Assembly: GCF_024637375.1 (NCBI RefSeq)
Contig: NZ_JAGXFK010000039.1
Coordinates: 17,924 to 81,923, forward strand
DNA length: 64,000 nucleotides
Direction of reading: 5' to 3'
Origin: Sediminimonas sp.
GTDB taxonomy: Bacteria > Pseudomonadota > Alphaproteobacteria > Rhodobacterales > Rhodobacteraceae
Shown: piece by piece, positions 29,375 through 39,581 of the stretch
Numbering within the stretch: position 1 is the stretch's first letter
How the letters are laid out: each line of letters opens with the position of its first letter
Made by a program: the position numbers and the translations under genes
The notes under the pieces: model-generated
Told to the model about the DNA's origin: nothing
The model's database searches: none
Seen by the model: only the letters and a program-made list of their open reading frames with translations

Positions 29375-30814
29375 GTGACAAGTAAATTCATGGCCCATAC
29401 GCGCATTCTTGCCGGTGCGCTGATCGTGATCCTGGCCACAGGGGCAGTGGCGCCGGCACGGGCCCTCGATCAGGATGCGCTGAAATCGGCTGCCGCGGCA
29501 GGAGACACCGCAGCCCAGCGCGAGCTGGGGGAAGCGTTGGTCTTCGGCAGCGAAGGTGTGGCGCAGGACGTCGCGCAGGGCCTGAAGCTTCTGGGCGAGG
29601 CCGCCGCGGCGGGGGATGTGCAGGCCGGGGCCAGCCTCGGGAAAATCCTGATCGACGGTTATTACACCGAAGCCGAGCCGGAGCGCGCGCAGCGACTTCT
29701 GGAGCAGGCGGCGAATGCCGGAAACCGGTTGGCGCAGATGACCCTTGGCGAGGCGTTGCTGTGGGGACAGAACCTGACGCCTGATCCGCTGCGCGCCAAG
29801 ACCCTGCTGCAGGCCGCAGCCGAGGCCGGTGATCCCGAGGCCCGGCGGATTCTGGGCGAACAGTTGGTGGGCGGCTGGATTCTGGAACCCGACGTCGAGG
29901 CGGGCCTCGCGCTGCTTGAACAGGCGGTCGCTGCGGGGGACGACAAGGCGATGGTCTCGCTTGGCGGGTTATTGTTGAACGGCACGGGCGTGAAGCCGGA
30001 CGTGTCGCGGGCGCAGGCGCTGTTCGAGGAGGCCGCGAAGGCTGGAAATGGCGAGGGGCTCGAGCGCTACGGCACCCATCTGTTGTGGAGCAACCGCAGC
30101 CCGGCGCAGGCCGAAGACTATCTTCGCCGTGCCGGCGAATTGGGGCGTGGTTCCGCCTGGAGCACTCTGGCCGAGGGAGCGATGTACGGCTATCTCGGCG
30201 GCGGCTCCCGGTCCAAGTTCGACGGCTATGCCGAGAAAGCGCGCGCCGCCGGCGAGGAAGTGGTCGCGGTTTTGGAGGCCGAGCGGCTGATGTGGGGCAT
30301 CAGCATGCGCGCCAGCGGGCCCGAGGCCATCGCGGTGTTGGAAAAGGCGGCAGACGACGGCAACGCGACGGCGGCCAGCCATCTGATCGCGCTGGTGCGC
30401 GACGGCAACGACTACAATGTACGCAAGCAGCCAGAGCAGGCCCGAGCCTATCTCGAGCGCTACGCGCCGCTGCTGGGCCCCGACAGGAGCGCTCAGTTCG
30501 CCTATACGATTGATGCGGCCAGCACGCGGCAGTTCGCGGATTTTCCAGAGTTGAAGGCGGTCTACGACAGCCATCCGGAATGGCGCTCGCTCTGGTTCGG
30601 CAAACAGATCTACGCCGCCAACGCGAACCTCGCGATCTATATCGTGCAATTGCAGATGAAAGACGATGGGCTCTACACCGGCACGGTCAACGCCTTCGCC
30701 ACCGAGACGACGCTGCTTGCGATGTGGCACGCCTGCCACCGCTTGCCCGATGCCACGCGCTGCGACGACAGCGTGATGCATCCGGACGTCGTCGGAGCGT
30801 TGCTGGCCCGTTAG
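29375..30814 (+). CDS. Secreted Sel1-like (tetratricopeptide-type) repeat protein
   Basis: Signal peptide and repeats such as AAAAGDTAAQRELGEALVFGSEGVAQDVAQGLKLLGEAAAAGD. Confidence 0.85.
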   Translation: MTSKFMAHTRILAGALIVILATGAVAPARALDQDALKSAAAAGDTAAQRELGEALVFGSEGVAQDVAQGLKLLGEAAAAGDVQAGASLGKILIDGYYTEAEPERAQRLLEQAANAGNRLAQMTLGEALLWGQNLTPDPLRAKTLLQAAAEAGDPEARRILGEQLVGGWILEPDVEAGLALLEQAVAAGDDKAMVSLGGLLLNGTGVKPDVSRAQALFEEAAKAGNGEGLERYGTHLLWSNRSPAQAEDYLRRAGELGRGSAWSTLAEGAMYGYLGGGSRSKFDGYAEKARAAGEEVVAVLEAERLMWGISMRASGPEAIAVLEKAADDGNATAASHLIALVRDGNDYNVRKQPEQARAYLERYAPLLGPDRSAQFAYTIDAASTRQFADFPELKAVYDSHPEWRSLWFGKQIYAANANLAIYIVQLQMKDDGLYTGTVNAFATETTLLAMWHACHRLPDATRCDDSVMHPDVVGALLAR

Positions 30815-30914
30815 GCAAGGCATTGAACTGCAGGCAGTGAGCGATGCGATGTGGCCCCAGGAGCGCCCGCCCTCGTCATGCCCTGCTCGAAGAGCGCGTT
30901 TTGCCGACTCGCGG

Positions 30915-32141
30915 TCATGTTGGCGGTTGCGATGAGCCTGAAATCCTCCCCCGGGAAATCACGCTGATCTGTTTCTCTGGCGCTGACGGGTTACCGGACA
31001 TGGCCTCCATTCTTGCCTCGTCGTCGGCGGCAAAGGCATGGAGAGCCGCCTTGCAGACCAGGGCATGGAGGTCGTCCGCGCTGAGATTGCTGATCGGCGC
31101 GACGGTGGGAAGCTGGGTCAATGTAGGTGTCGCCTCGGGCGGCGGCAGGTCCGACAGCTCGATCGACAACAAGACCTGCTGGACAATCCGGGATTGCCCG
31201 GATGCCCATCCCTCACGGATCATGTCGATGCGTTCGAAGCGGCTCTCATCAAGGGCGCGGTAGATTGCCTTGGCGATAGCCTCAGCCATCTTGGGAATGC
31301 CGGGTGTGTGCGAGGGCAGCTGTGCAATCGCCCCAAGCGCCTTGACCGCGGCCTGACGGGCGTTCGAGGCCGCAAGCAGGCCATCATGGGTGCCGCAATC
31401 GTAGCGGCTGCCCGAAAACCGAAACGCCGTCAGGGCCACGGACCGGGCTGCAATGGCAATCGCATCAGTCAACTGAAACTCGCCCCCGGCGCCTTTCGGC
31501 GTCCGGTCCAGAATGTCGAAGATCTCCGGCTCCAGAATATAGCGCCCGACCGCGGCGATGGACGAAGGCGCCTGGCCAATCGGCGGCTTCTCCACCATGC
31601 CTGTCACGGGAATGCAGTTGCCCGTCATGGAGCCGTGCAACTTGAATATCCCATAGTGGCAAGCATTCTGCTCCGACACTTTCATCGCGGCGATCATTTG
31701 CCCCCCTTGATAGTGATCGATCATTTCGGAAATACAGTTGCGCCCCATGATGACGTCGTCCGGCAGTATGATGCCGAACGGTCCTGGCAAGGTCAGTCCC
31801 TTGCAACACAGGACCGCATGGCCAAGACCCAGCGGTTGGTACTGGCTCACATAGAGGATCTCAGGGGACCTTTGGGCAGTGCCCGTGCCGGCCAGCCCTG
31901 CGGTGGACGCCACAGCGGCTTGACCAAGATATTCGCGGATCGCCGGTTTTTCGGGACTGACAACCACGATAATCCGGTCAGCACCAGCTTCGATCGCCTC
32001 GTCGATAGCAAACTGGATGACCGGTCGGTCATAGACTGGCAGAAGCTCTTTTGCGGTTACCCGGGTTGCTGGCAGCATCCGCGTGCCCATGCCCGCCGCG
32101 GGAATGATAATCGTCTTGAGTTCACTGGTTGGATGGGCCAT
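30915..32141 (-). CDS. galU: UTP-glucose-1-phosphate uridylyltransferase with extended C-terminal tail
   Basis: IIPAAGMGTRMLPATRVTAKELLPVYDRPVIQFAIDEAIEAGAD; start trimmed to ATG at 32141. Confidence 0.9.
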   Translation of the reverse strand: MAHPTSELKTIIIPAAGMGTRMLPATRVTAKELLPVYDRPVIQFAIDEAIEAGADRIIVVVSPEKPAIREYLGQAAVASTAGLAGTGTAQRSPEILYVSQYQPLGLGHAVLCCKGLTLPGPFGIILPDDVIMGRNCISEMIDHYQGGQMIAAMKVSEQNACHYGIFKLHGSMTGNCIPVTGMVEKPPIGQAPSSIAAVGRYILEPEIFDILDRTPKGAGGEFQLTDAIAIAARSVALTAFRFSGSRYDCGTHDGLLAASNARQAAVKALGAIAQLPSHTPGIPKMAEAIAKAIYRALDESRFERIDMIREGWASGQSRIVQQVLLSIELSDLPPPEATPTLTQLPTVAPISNLSADDLHALVCKAALHAFAADDEARMEAMSGNPSAPEKQISVISRGRISGSSQPPT

Positions 32142-32274
32142 GGGTGGCCCCCTTGGGCGTCTATGGTTTCGAATAGGAAACGTGGCTCCGTCGGATGTGG
32201 TTCCGGGAGCGGCGCTCGGAATGCACAGGGGGAAAATTAAAATATATAGCAAACAAAGACTTATTCTTCGCTTC

Positions 32275-32311
32275 AGTGTGTCCGTTAGTGTGTCCGTTTA
32301 GTGTGTCCGTT
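32275..32311 (+). repeat. Three tandem copies of AGTGTGTCCGTT
   Basis: Copies at 32275-32286, 32287-32298 and 32300-32311, next to an A+T-rich tract (32232-32270). Confidence 0.85.
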
Positions 32312-32639
32312 GAGCGGATCATTGGCCCGCGATGGCGGCCCTTCGCCGTCCCCCTCGCGACGCTGCGACCAACGTGATCCCCCGACAGTGTGGCATTGCT
32401 GCAGGAGCACCGGGGCGGTCCGGAGCGTACGCGAGATATAACACCTATCGCGCAGCGAAGATAGTCACCAGAAACCCTGGGAGCCCAGGACGACGAGTGT
32501 TCCTCACCTGACACGGAATTCCCTTCCCCGGATCAGGTGTCTCCTTGTCGGGACATGAGACGCGATGACATTTGCCTTTACGTGAACCCCGACGACCGTG
32601 CGTAGCTTCAAGCTCGTGTGTCCGAATTTCCGAGACCAC

Positions 32640-32835
32640 TTCATTCTGCGCTCCGGCGCGCATCGCCTGATCGAGCAGGCGGTGGAAGCCGAGCGGTCAG
32701 TTCTGCTTGCCGCCCATGCCGATGACAAGACCGAAGATGGCCGATCGCGGGTTGTGCGCCATGGCTATCTGCCGGGGCGCGAGGTCATGACCGGGATCGG
32801 CCCGGTGCCGGTGAAGGAGCCCAGGGGATTTCCTT
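32640..32835 (+). pseudogene. IS256-family transposase N-terminal fragment
   Basis: ILRSGAHRLIEQAVEAERSVLLAAHADDKTEDGRSRVVRHGYLPGREVMTGIGPVPVKEPR. Confidence 0.85.
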
Positions 32836-33018
32836 CAAGGACGGGATCAAGCAACTTCAAACCGCCGCCTGATCACGCCATCACCAACTTTCGGGCATAG
32901 CTCGCCGCAAGCTGATTTAGATCAGCCTGCCGCTGATGGATCTGCGGCAGTATGAAGAGAGTTGCGGTTGCGCGCTGCGAAGTCACATGCGGTCACCGCA
33001 ATCGGGTAGGAGAGTCGA

Positions 33019-34380
33019 ATGAAGATTGCCATGATCGGGACCGGATATGTCGGCTTGGTATCGGGCGCCGGCTTTGCGGAATCGGGCCACTACGTGGTAT
33101 GTGTCGACAAGAACGCGAACAAGGTTGCGTTGCTGGCCGATGGTATCATGCCGATTTATGAACTGGGCTTGGACGCACTCGTCGCGCGCAACGTCCAGGC
33201 GGGACGGCTCTCTTTCACGACAGATCTGAGCGCGGCGGTTCGGGATGCCGATGCCGTATTCATCGCGGTCGGGACACCGAGCCACGGCAACGATGGCCAC
33301 GCCGATCTTTCCGACGTTTTCGATACCGCAGCAGAGATCGCCCATGCGCTGACGGGGTATGCGGTCATCGTAACCAAATCGACAGTTCCCGTGGGCACAA
33401 GCCGCAAGATCGAGGAGATCATACGGTCCACCCTGCCTGACGGAGAATTCGACGTCGCGTCCAATCCCGAGTTCCTGCGCGAAGGTACTGCCATTGTGGA
33501 TTTTCGTCACCCCGACCGGGTTGTGGTGGGTTGCGATACCGAGCGGGCGCGTAAAGTGCTGCTCGAAATATATCAACCACACCACCACGCGCGCGAAACG
33601 CCGATGATCTTTACTACACGAGAGACGTCAGAACTGATCAAGTACGCGGCCAACGCTTTTCTTGCGACCAAGATCACCTTCATCAACGAGATGGCGGACA
33701 TCTGTGAGAAAGTTGGTGGCGATGTGAAGGAGGTCGCGCGAGGCATGGGCCTTGATCGTCGCATTGGGCGAGCGTTCTTGAATGCGGGACCCGGGTTCGG
33801 AGGGTCGTGCTTTCCGAAGGACACGCTGGCGCTGCTCAAGACATCTCAGGACGTAGGCGCGCCGACGCACATCGTCGAAACCGTCGTGAACGTTAATGCG
33901 GCCCGCAAGCATGCAATGGCAAAACGGATCGAAGCGGCGTTCGGCGGCGTGAAAGACAAGACCGTCGCCGTGCTCGGCCTGACCTTCAAACCCGACACCG
34001 ACGACATGCGCGACGCACCGAGTCTCGTGATCATTCCGTATCTCCAATCCTGCGGCGCGCGAATTCAGGCCTATGATCCGCAAGGCGGCAAGGAAGCGCG
34101 CTCGCGCCTCGATCTGGACATCTGCAAGACCGCAGACGACGCCCTCAGCGGCGCTGATGGCGTGGTGATCCTAACAGAATGGAAGGAGTTTCAAGCGATT
34201 GACCTGGCGAATATGAAGACGCTGCTGAAGCGTGCGTTGATGGTGGATCTGCGAAACATCTACCCCCCCGAGAAGATGGCGGCCGCCGGGTTTACCTACT
34301 GGAGCATCGGGCGGCCCTCTATTTCAAACACCCCGGATCTGGCGTCTCAATCTGGCACAAACGGAAAGCAAGGTAGTTGA
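33019..34380 (+). CDS. ugd: UDP-glucose 6-dehydrogenase
   Basis: [37 protein letters not shown] catalytic Cys motif. Confidence 0.95.
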   Translation: MKIAMIGTGYVGLVSGAGFAESGHYVVCVDKNANKVALLADGIMPIYELGLDALVARNVQAGRLSFTTDLSAAVRDADAVFIAVGTPSHGNDGHADLSDVFDTAAEIAHALTGYAVIVTKSTVPVGTSRKIEEIIRSTLPDGEFDVASNPEFLREGTAIVDFRHPDRVVVGCDTERARKVLLEIYQPHHHARETPMIFTTRETSELIKYAANAFLATKITFINEMADICEKVGGDVKEVARGMGLDRRIGRAFLNAGPGFGGSCFPKDTLALLKTSQDVGAPTHIVETVVNVNAARKHAMAKRIEAAFGGVKDKTVAVLGLTFKPDTDDMRDAPSLVIIPYLQSCGARIQAYDPQGGKEARSRLDLDICKTADDALSGADGVVILTEWKEFQAIDLANMKTLLKRALMVDLRNIYPPEKMAAAGFTYWSIGRPSISNTPDLASQSGTNGKQGS

Positions 34381-35360
34381 AAAAGGAAAGAGCTCGGCGC
34401 GGCACATCCAAGCGCAGAATCCTGATTACTGGCGGAGCCGGGTTCATCGGCTCGCATCTTTGCGATCGCATGGTGCGCGAAGGCCATGACGTGATCTGTG
34501 TCGACAACTACTTCACCGGCGCAAAAAGCAATGTCGCCCATCTTCTGGGCTTTCCCAATTTCGAAATCCTACGTTTCGATGTGCGTGATCCTCTCCGGCT
34601 GGAAGTCGACGAGATTTACAATCTCGCCTGCCCGGCTTCGCCTCAGCACTATCAGCTGCAACCCGTTCGTACGATCGAGACAAGCGTGATGGGCACCGTC
34701 AATCTCCTGCGCCTCGCGCGAGAGACCGGGGCCACCTTTCTGCAGGCCTCGACCAGTGAAATCTATGGAGACGCGCAGGTTCAGCCACAAAGCGAAACCT
34801 ACTACGGTCACGTCAATCCGATTGGACCGCGCTCCTGTTATGACGAAGGCAAGCGCTGCGCTGAAACCATCTGCTTCGACTATCATCGGCAGTATGGCGT
34901 CCGCGTAAAGGTCGTCAGAATTTTCAATACCTATGGCCCGCGACTGTCGCCCGCCGACGGACGGGTTGCCTCGAATTTCATCCTGGAGGCGTTGCGCGAT
35001 AAGCCCATCACAATCTACGGCGATGGCTTACAGACGCGCTCGCTTTGCTACGTGGACGATATGGTCGGCGGCCTCGCCGCGATGATGGATTCGAACGACG
35101 ATGTGACCGGCCCCATCAATCTCGGCAACCCTGACGAGCACACGATCCGCGAGATTGCGGATCTGATCATGTCGATCACCGAGTCCAAATCAAAGATCAC
35201 ATTCGGCCCCGTGCCGGAGGATGATCCTCAAAAACGACGGCCCGACATTTCGCTTGCGATCGAGAAGCTGAACTGGCGCCCCACTGTTGAACTCGAGACC
35301 GGACTGGCGCGCACGATCGGCTATTTCCGGCGCCAGTTCTCAATGGACATGCCTGGCTGA
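34377..35360 (+). CDS. UDP-glucuronate decarboxylase (UDP-xylose synthase) family NAD-dependent epimerase
   Basis: [69 protein letters not shown] start overlapping the ugd stop. Confidence 0.9.
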   Translation: MKKERARRGTSKRRILITGGAGFIGSHLCDRMVREGHDVICVDNYFTGAKSNVAHLLGFPNFEILRFDVRDPLRLEVDEIYNLACPASPQHYQLQPVRTIETSVMGTVNLLRLARETGATFLQASTSEIYGDAQVQPQSETYYGHVNPIGPRSCYDEGKRCAETICFDYHRQYGVRVKVVRIFNTYGPRLSPADGRVASNFILEALRDKPITIYGDGLQTRSLCYVDDMVGGLAAMMDSNDDVTGPINLGNPDEHTIREIADLIMSITESKSKITFGPVPEDDPQKRRPDISLAIEKLNWRPTVELETGLARTIGYFRRQFSMDMPG

Positions 35361-35609
35361 AGGAGCAAATACATGAATGCGCGTTGTCGGAACAAACCGG
35401 CATGTGGTGGGCAGGGGCCCTCGCCGCGTTTGGCATGACCGGACCCGGCCCATTCGGGCACTTCAGGACGCGCCCCGAGATCACCCATGCGGGCGAATTG
35501 CCGGGCTGGCAGCCCAGGGTGCGCTCGGCGAGGGGCCGGACCGGACGATCGCCTGTTTCCGCAACGAAATCAGCACGGCTACCGGGATGATGTCCGAGTT
35601 GGATACCTG

Positions 35610-36611
35610 ATGCTTGAAGGTCTGCCCGTTTTGGTTACTGGCGGCGCAGGGTACATCGGGTCGCATGCCTGCAAGGCGCTGGCAGCGGCGGGCGCCCGGC
35701 CGGTGGTGTTCGACGACCTCTCGACCGGGCATCGCGATGCGGTGCGCTGGGGGGCTCTCGTCCGCGGCGACGTGCGCGACCGGGGCGCGGTGGCTGAGGC
35801 GCTGATGCGCCACGAAATTTCCCATGTTCTGCATTTCGCCGGCAAGGCCTATGTCGGCGAGTCGATGCAGGATCCGGGCAAGTATTACGACAACAATGTC
35901 GGCGGCATGATCGGCCTTCTTGCCGGCTGCACCGAGGCGGGGGTGGGGCGCGTCGTGTTTTCGTCGAGCTGCGCCACCTACGGTCTGCCCGACCGTCTGC
36001 CGATCACCGAGGACACGCCCCAGCGCCCGATCAACCCATATGGCCGCACCAAGCTGATCTGCGAGCAAATGCTGCGCGACCACGGCAGCGCCCATGGGCT
36101 GCACCATGTCAGCCTGCGCTATTTCAACGCCGCCGGCGCCGACCCGGATGGCGAGATCGGCGAGCGGCATGACCCCGAAACCCACTTGATCCCGTTGGCG
36201 CTGATGGCCGCCTCGGAGCAGGGGCCGGCGCTGAAGGTCTTCGGTACCGACTATCCCACGCCCGACGGCACCTGCGTGCGCGACTATATCCATGTTGCCG
36301 ATCTTGCCCGCGCCCATGTGCGCGCGGTCGAACACCTGATGGCGGGGGGCGAGAGCCTGGCGCTGAATCTCGGCTCGGGGCGCGGGTTTTCGGTCCGCGA
36401 GATCACTGCCGCGATCGAAGCGGCGACCGGCCGTGCAGTCCCGGTCGAGGATGCGCCGCGTCGGCCGGGAGACCCGCCGGAACTGACGGCCGATGCCGGC
36501 CTGGCGGCGCGGCTGTGGGGCTTTCGCGCCGAGCGGTCTGACATCGCCGATATCGTGCGCGATGCGGCCCCCTGGTTCGGGTTGGGAGGCGGCGATGGGG
36601 ACAAGGTCTGA
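35610..36611 (+). CDS. galE: UDP-glucose 4-epimerase
   Basis: VLVTGGAGYIGSHACKAL, FSSSCATYG, NPYGRTKLICEQML; start trimmed to ATG at 35610. Confidence 0.9.
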   Translation: MLEGLPVLVTGGAGYIGSHACKALAAAGARPVVFDDLSTGHRDAVRWGALVRGDVRDRGAVAEALMRHEISHVLHFAGKAYVGESMQDPGKYYDNNVGGMIGLLAGCTEAGVGRVVFSSSCATYGLPDRLPITEDTPQRPINPYGRTKLICEQMLRDHGSAHGLHHVSLRYFNAAGADPDGEIGERHDPETHLIPLALMAASEQGPALKVFGTDYPTPDGTCVRDYIHVADLARAHVRAVEHLMAGGESLALNLGSGRGFSVREITAAIEAATGRAVPVEDAPRRPGDPPELTADAGLAARLWGFRAERSDIADIVRDAAPWFGLGGGDGDKV

Positions 36612-38391
36612 CCGCCCCGGCCAGCGTCTTCTGAAACCGCTTCTGAGCCGGCGGCAAAAGTGGATCTACCGCGGCTATACCCTTGCCTGGGTGCTGGCCG
36701 CGCTCTTCTTCTGGGGATGGTGGCTGCAGCCCGATCATATCCTCGATCCGTGGCTTTACGGCATGGCGACCGGGCCGCTGATCTGGATCTACGGGCTGCA
36801 GGTCTATTTTCTCTGGGTGGTGCACAAGGCGAGCGTCAGTTCCGCGCCCGATCCCTTGCCCGGAGAATACCGGGTCGCGATGATCACGACAAGGACCCCG
36901 GCCGAGCCCTTCGCCGTGGTGCGCCCGACGCTCGAGGCGATGCTGGCGCAGGACTATCCGCACGACACCTGGCTGGCCGACGAGGATCCGACGCCCGAGG
37001 TCCTGGAATGGTGTGCCGAACACGGTGTTCGCGTCTCGACCCGCAAGGGCCGGGACGACTACCACCGCGCGGAATGGCCTCGGCGCACCCGTTGCAAGGA
37101 GGGTAATCTCGCCTTCTTCTACGACCACTGGGGCTATGACGACTACGACCTCGTCTCGCAGCTCGATGCCGATCATGTGCCGCGGCCCGGTTACCTGCGC
37201 GAGATGATCCGTCCCTTCGCCGATCCCGCCGTCGGCTATGTCAGCGCCCCCAGCATCTGCTCGGCGAACGCCAAGGAAAGCTGGGCCGCCCGGACCCGCC
37301 TCTATGCCGAGGCAGGTTTCCACGGCATCCTGCAAACCGGCTACACCGGAGCGCTCGCGCCGATGTGCATCGGTTCGCATTACGCGGTGCGGACGTCGGC
37401 ACTGAAAGAGGTCGGCGGCCTCGGCCCCGAACTGGCCGAGGACCATTCGACGACGATGCTGATGAACGCCGGCGGCTGGCGCGGCGTCCATGCCATCGAC
37501 GCGATCGCCGTCGGTGACGGTCCGGCCAGCATCACCGATCTCGCTACCCAGGAATTTCAGTGGTCGCGCAGCCTGCTCAGCCTGCTCCTGTACCATACGC
37601 CGCGCTATCTCGGCCGCCTCACGCCGCGGCTCAGGGCGCTCTTCGTCTTCTGCCAGGTCTGGTATCCGCTGTTCGCGCTGACCTTCGCGGGGATGTATTT
37701 GCTGCCGATCGTTGCGCTCGTGCTCGACCGGCGCTTTGCCGAGGTGACCTATCCGGCCTTCCTGGGCCACAGCCTGCCCACCGTCGTGGCGATGACACTC
37801 TTTGCCTTTCGCCTGCGCCGCGATGGGTTCCTGCGGCCGCAGTATTCCCCGGTCATTTCCTGGGAAAAGGGGCTTTTCGTACTGGCGCAATGGCCCTGGG
37901 TGGTCTGGGGCGTGGTGATGGCGCTGGCGGACCGTCTCAGCGGCCGCTTCGTCGACTTCCGGGTCACGCCGAAGGGTGGCGCGCAAAACCCGCCGCTGCC
38001 GGGACGCGTGCTGGCGGTCTATGCCATTCTTGCGCTCGGCTGCGTCGTGCCGGTTCTCGCGGTGTCGGACATCACGCAGGCGCGCGGCTTCTACCTGCTG
38101 GCGGTGTTCAATGCGTTAGCCTATTCGGCCCTGTTGGCGGTGATCGTCGTGCACCATTGGCGCGAAACCGGCTGGCCCGGGCCATTGGGCGCCGCATTGC
38201 AAATCGGGGCAACCGCCGGGGTTTTCGCCGCAGTCGGTTTCGCTCTCTTCCTGCGGGGCGCCGAAAGCCTCTATGCCCTCGAGGCGGGGCTCGGACCTAT
38301 CCACCTGACCCGTGTCGAATATCGCGCATCCGGTGCAGAAAGTAATGAGCGCGGTACCGTCGTCTACCGCATTGATCCGGGATGGAACTAA
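36595..38391 (+). CDS. BcsA-like membrane glycosyltransferase family 2 (processive polysaccharide synthase)
   Basis: QLDADHVPRPGY (DxD), GPELAEDHST (TED-equivalent), QEFQWSR (QxxRW-equivalent), gating-loop-like FRVTPKGG, many TM segments. Confidence 0.88.
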   Translation: MGTRSDRPGQRLLKPLLSRRQKWIYRGYTLAWVLAALFFWGWWLQPDHILDPWLYGMATGPLIWIYGLQVYFLWVVHKASVSSAPDPLPGEYRVAMITTRTPAEPFAVVRPTLEAMLAQDYPHDTWLADEDPTPEVLEWCAEHGVRVSTRKGRDDYHRAEWPRRTRCKEGNLAFFYDHWGYDDYDLVSQLDADHVPRPGYLREMIRPFADPAVGYVSAPSICSANAKESWAARTRLYAEAGFHGILQTGYTGALAPMCIGSHYAVRTSALKEVGGLGPELAEDHSTTMLMNAGGWRGVHAIDAIAVGDGPASITDLATQEFQWSRSLLSLLLYHTPRYLGRLTPRLRALFVFCQVWYPLFALTFAGMYLLPIVALVLDRRFAEVTYPAFLGHSLPTVVAMTLFAFRLRRDGFLRPQYSPVISWEKGLFVLAQWPWVVWGVVMALADRLSGRFVDFRVTPKGGAQNPPLPGRVLAVYAILALGCVVPVLAVSDITQARGFYLLAVFNALAYSALLAVIVVHHWRETGWPGPLGAALQIGATAGVFAAVGFALFLRGAESLYALEAGLGPIHLTRVEYRASGAESNERGTVVYRIDPGWN

Positions 38392-38425
38392 CCTGGCGAC
38401 ATTAAACTAGTATGGAGATAAAATA

Positions 38426-39340
38426 ATGACTTGTGTAAAATATGAGCTCGACTGCGTTTGCCGGAATTTCCGAGCCCTCTTGATCGCGCTGCTTTTCGGG
38501 GCCGCTGGGTCGGTGCCGGTTCTGGCCGCGCCGCCGGGCGATCTGCCTTTCGGGGTCTACGATCCCGGCGGAGATTTCGAAAATGACACGAACGTGCAGA
38601 TAGAGCATCTCTTCTTGCCCTGGGAAGACCTCTATCTGCGATCTCTGTACGAGGCCGATACCTATGCACTCGAGCGCAAGCGCGCCCTTCTGGTGACGAT
38701 CGAGCCCTGGACCTGGTCGCGGTCCGAACGGAACACGCCCCAGCACCTGCGCCAGGGGATCTTCGACGGCAGCTACGACGAGAACATGCGCACGATCTGC
38801 GAGGTTCTGAACACGCTGCAAAGCCCGGTGACGGTGCGTTGGGGGCATGAGATGGACGATAACAACGGCCAGTTCATCTGGGCCGGCTGGGACCCGAAAA
38901 CCTATATTGCCGCCTATCACCGGATGATCGACGTCTGTCGCGAGGTGGCGCCGCAGGCGCGCTACATGTGGTCGCCGACCGGGTTGGAAGGGATGGAGGA
39001 CTACTATCCGGGCGACGACTACGCCGATGTCGTCGGCATCTCTGTCTTCGGCTACCAGCCCTGGGACCAGGATCATTACGACCGTGACCGCACCTTCGAG
39101 GATATCATGGCCCCGCGGTACGAACGCGCCGCCATCTTCGGAAAGCCGGTCGTGGTGGGCGAGCTCGGCTACTCGGGAAAACAGGCCTATGTCGACATGT
39201 GGGAAAACGCGGTTCGCAATGTTGGCGACCGATATCCCCAACTCGTCGGGGTGGTCTATTTCAACTTTCCCGAGGTCTATAACTGGCCCGAAGGGTACGG
39301 TCGTCCGGACTGGCGGGTGAATCGCCGCGTCCTCGAGTAA
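38426..39340 (+). CDS. Secreted GH26-like glycoside hydrolase
   Basis: Signal peptide; VRWGHEMDDNNGQFIWAG (acid/base Glu) and KPVVVGELGYSG (nucleophile Glu). Confidence 0.75.
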   Translation: MTCVKYELDCVCRNFRALLIALLFGAAGSVPVLAAPPGDLPFGVYDPGGDFENDTNVQIEHLFLPWEDLYLRSLYEADTYALERKRALLVTIEPWTWSRSERNTPQHLRQGIFDGSYDENMRTICEVLNTLQSPVTVRWGHEMDDNNGQFIWAGWDPKTYIAAYHRMIDVCREVAPQARYMWSPTGLEGMEDYYPGDDYADVVGISVFGYQPWDQDHYDRDRTFEDIMAPRYERAAIFGKPVVVGELGYSGKQAYVDMWENAVRNVGDRYPQLVGVVYFNFPEVYNWPEGYGRPDWRVNRRVLE

Positions 39341-39368
39341 CCGGTCCGACCGGCGGAATTCGGCAATA

Positions 39369-39395
39369 AACGGCGCCCTGTAAAGGGGCGCCGTT
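39369..39395 (+). terminator. Strong hairpin AACGGCGCCC-TGTAAAG-GGGCGCCGTT downstream of the exopolysaccharide operon
   Basis: Perfect 10-bp inverted repeat 29 bp after the GH26-like stop codon; not followed by a clear T-run. Confidence 0.6.
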
Positions 39396-39581
39396 GTCCT
39401 ACCATGATACAGCCAATACCATGACACATTCATGTGATCAGTTCTGATCACAGGAAGTGGTCTTCATTCCGCTCGAACCGGGCCTTGCCCCGGAGGAGGG
39501 GGGGAGGCAGGCCGAATTTTGTTGGACCGGGCGCGCCTTGGAAGGCCGCAGCAGGCAAGAACACAAGACGAGGGACACATC

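Noticed and set aside
32275-32311. Possible CRISPR array
   Set aside because: Only three 12-bp units with 0-1 nt between them; no spacers or cas genes.
36403-37986. 527-aa minus-strand ORF
   Set aside because: Antisense to galE and the GT2 synthase; no domain recognised.
36595-39340. Standard bacterial cellulose operon
   Set aside because: No BcsB, BcsC or clear PilZ domain; UXS, Ugd, GalE and GH26 instead point to another polymer.
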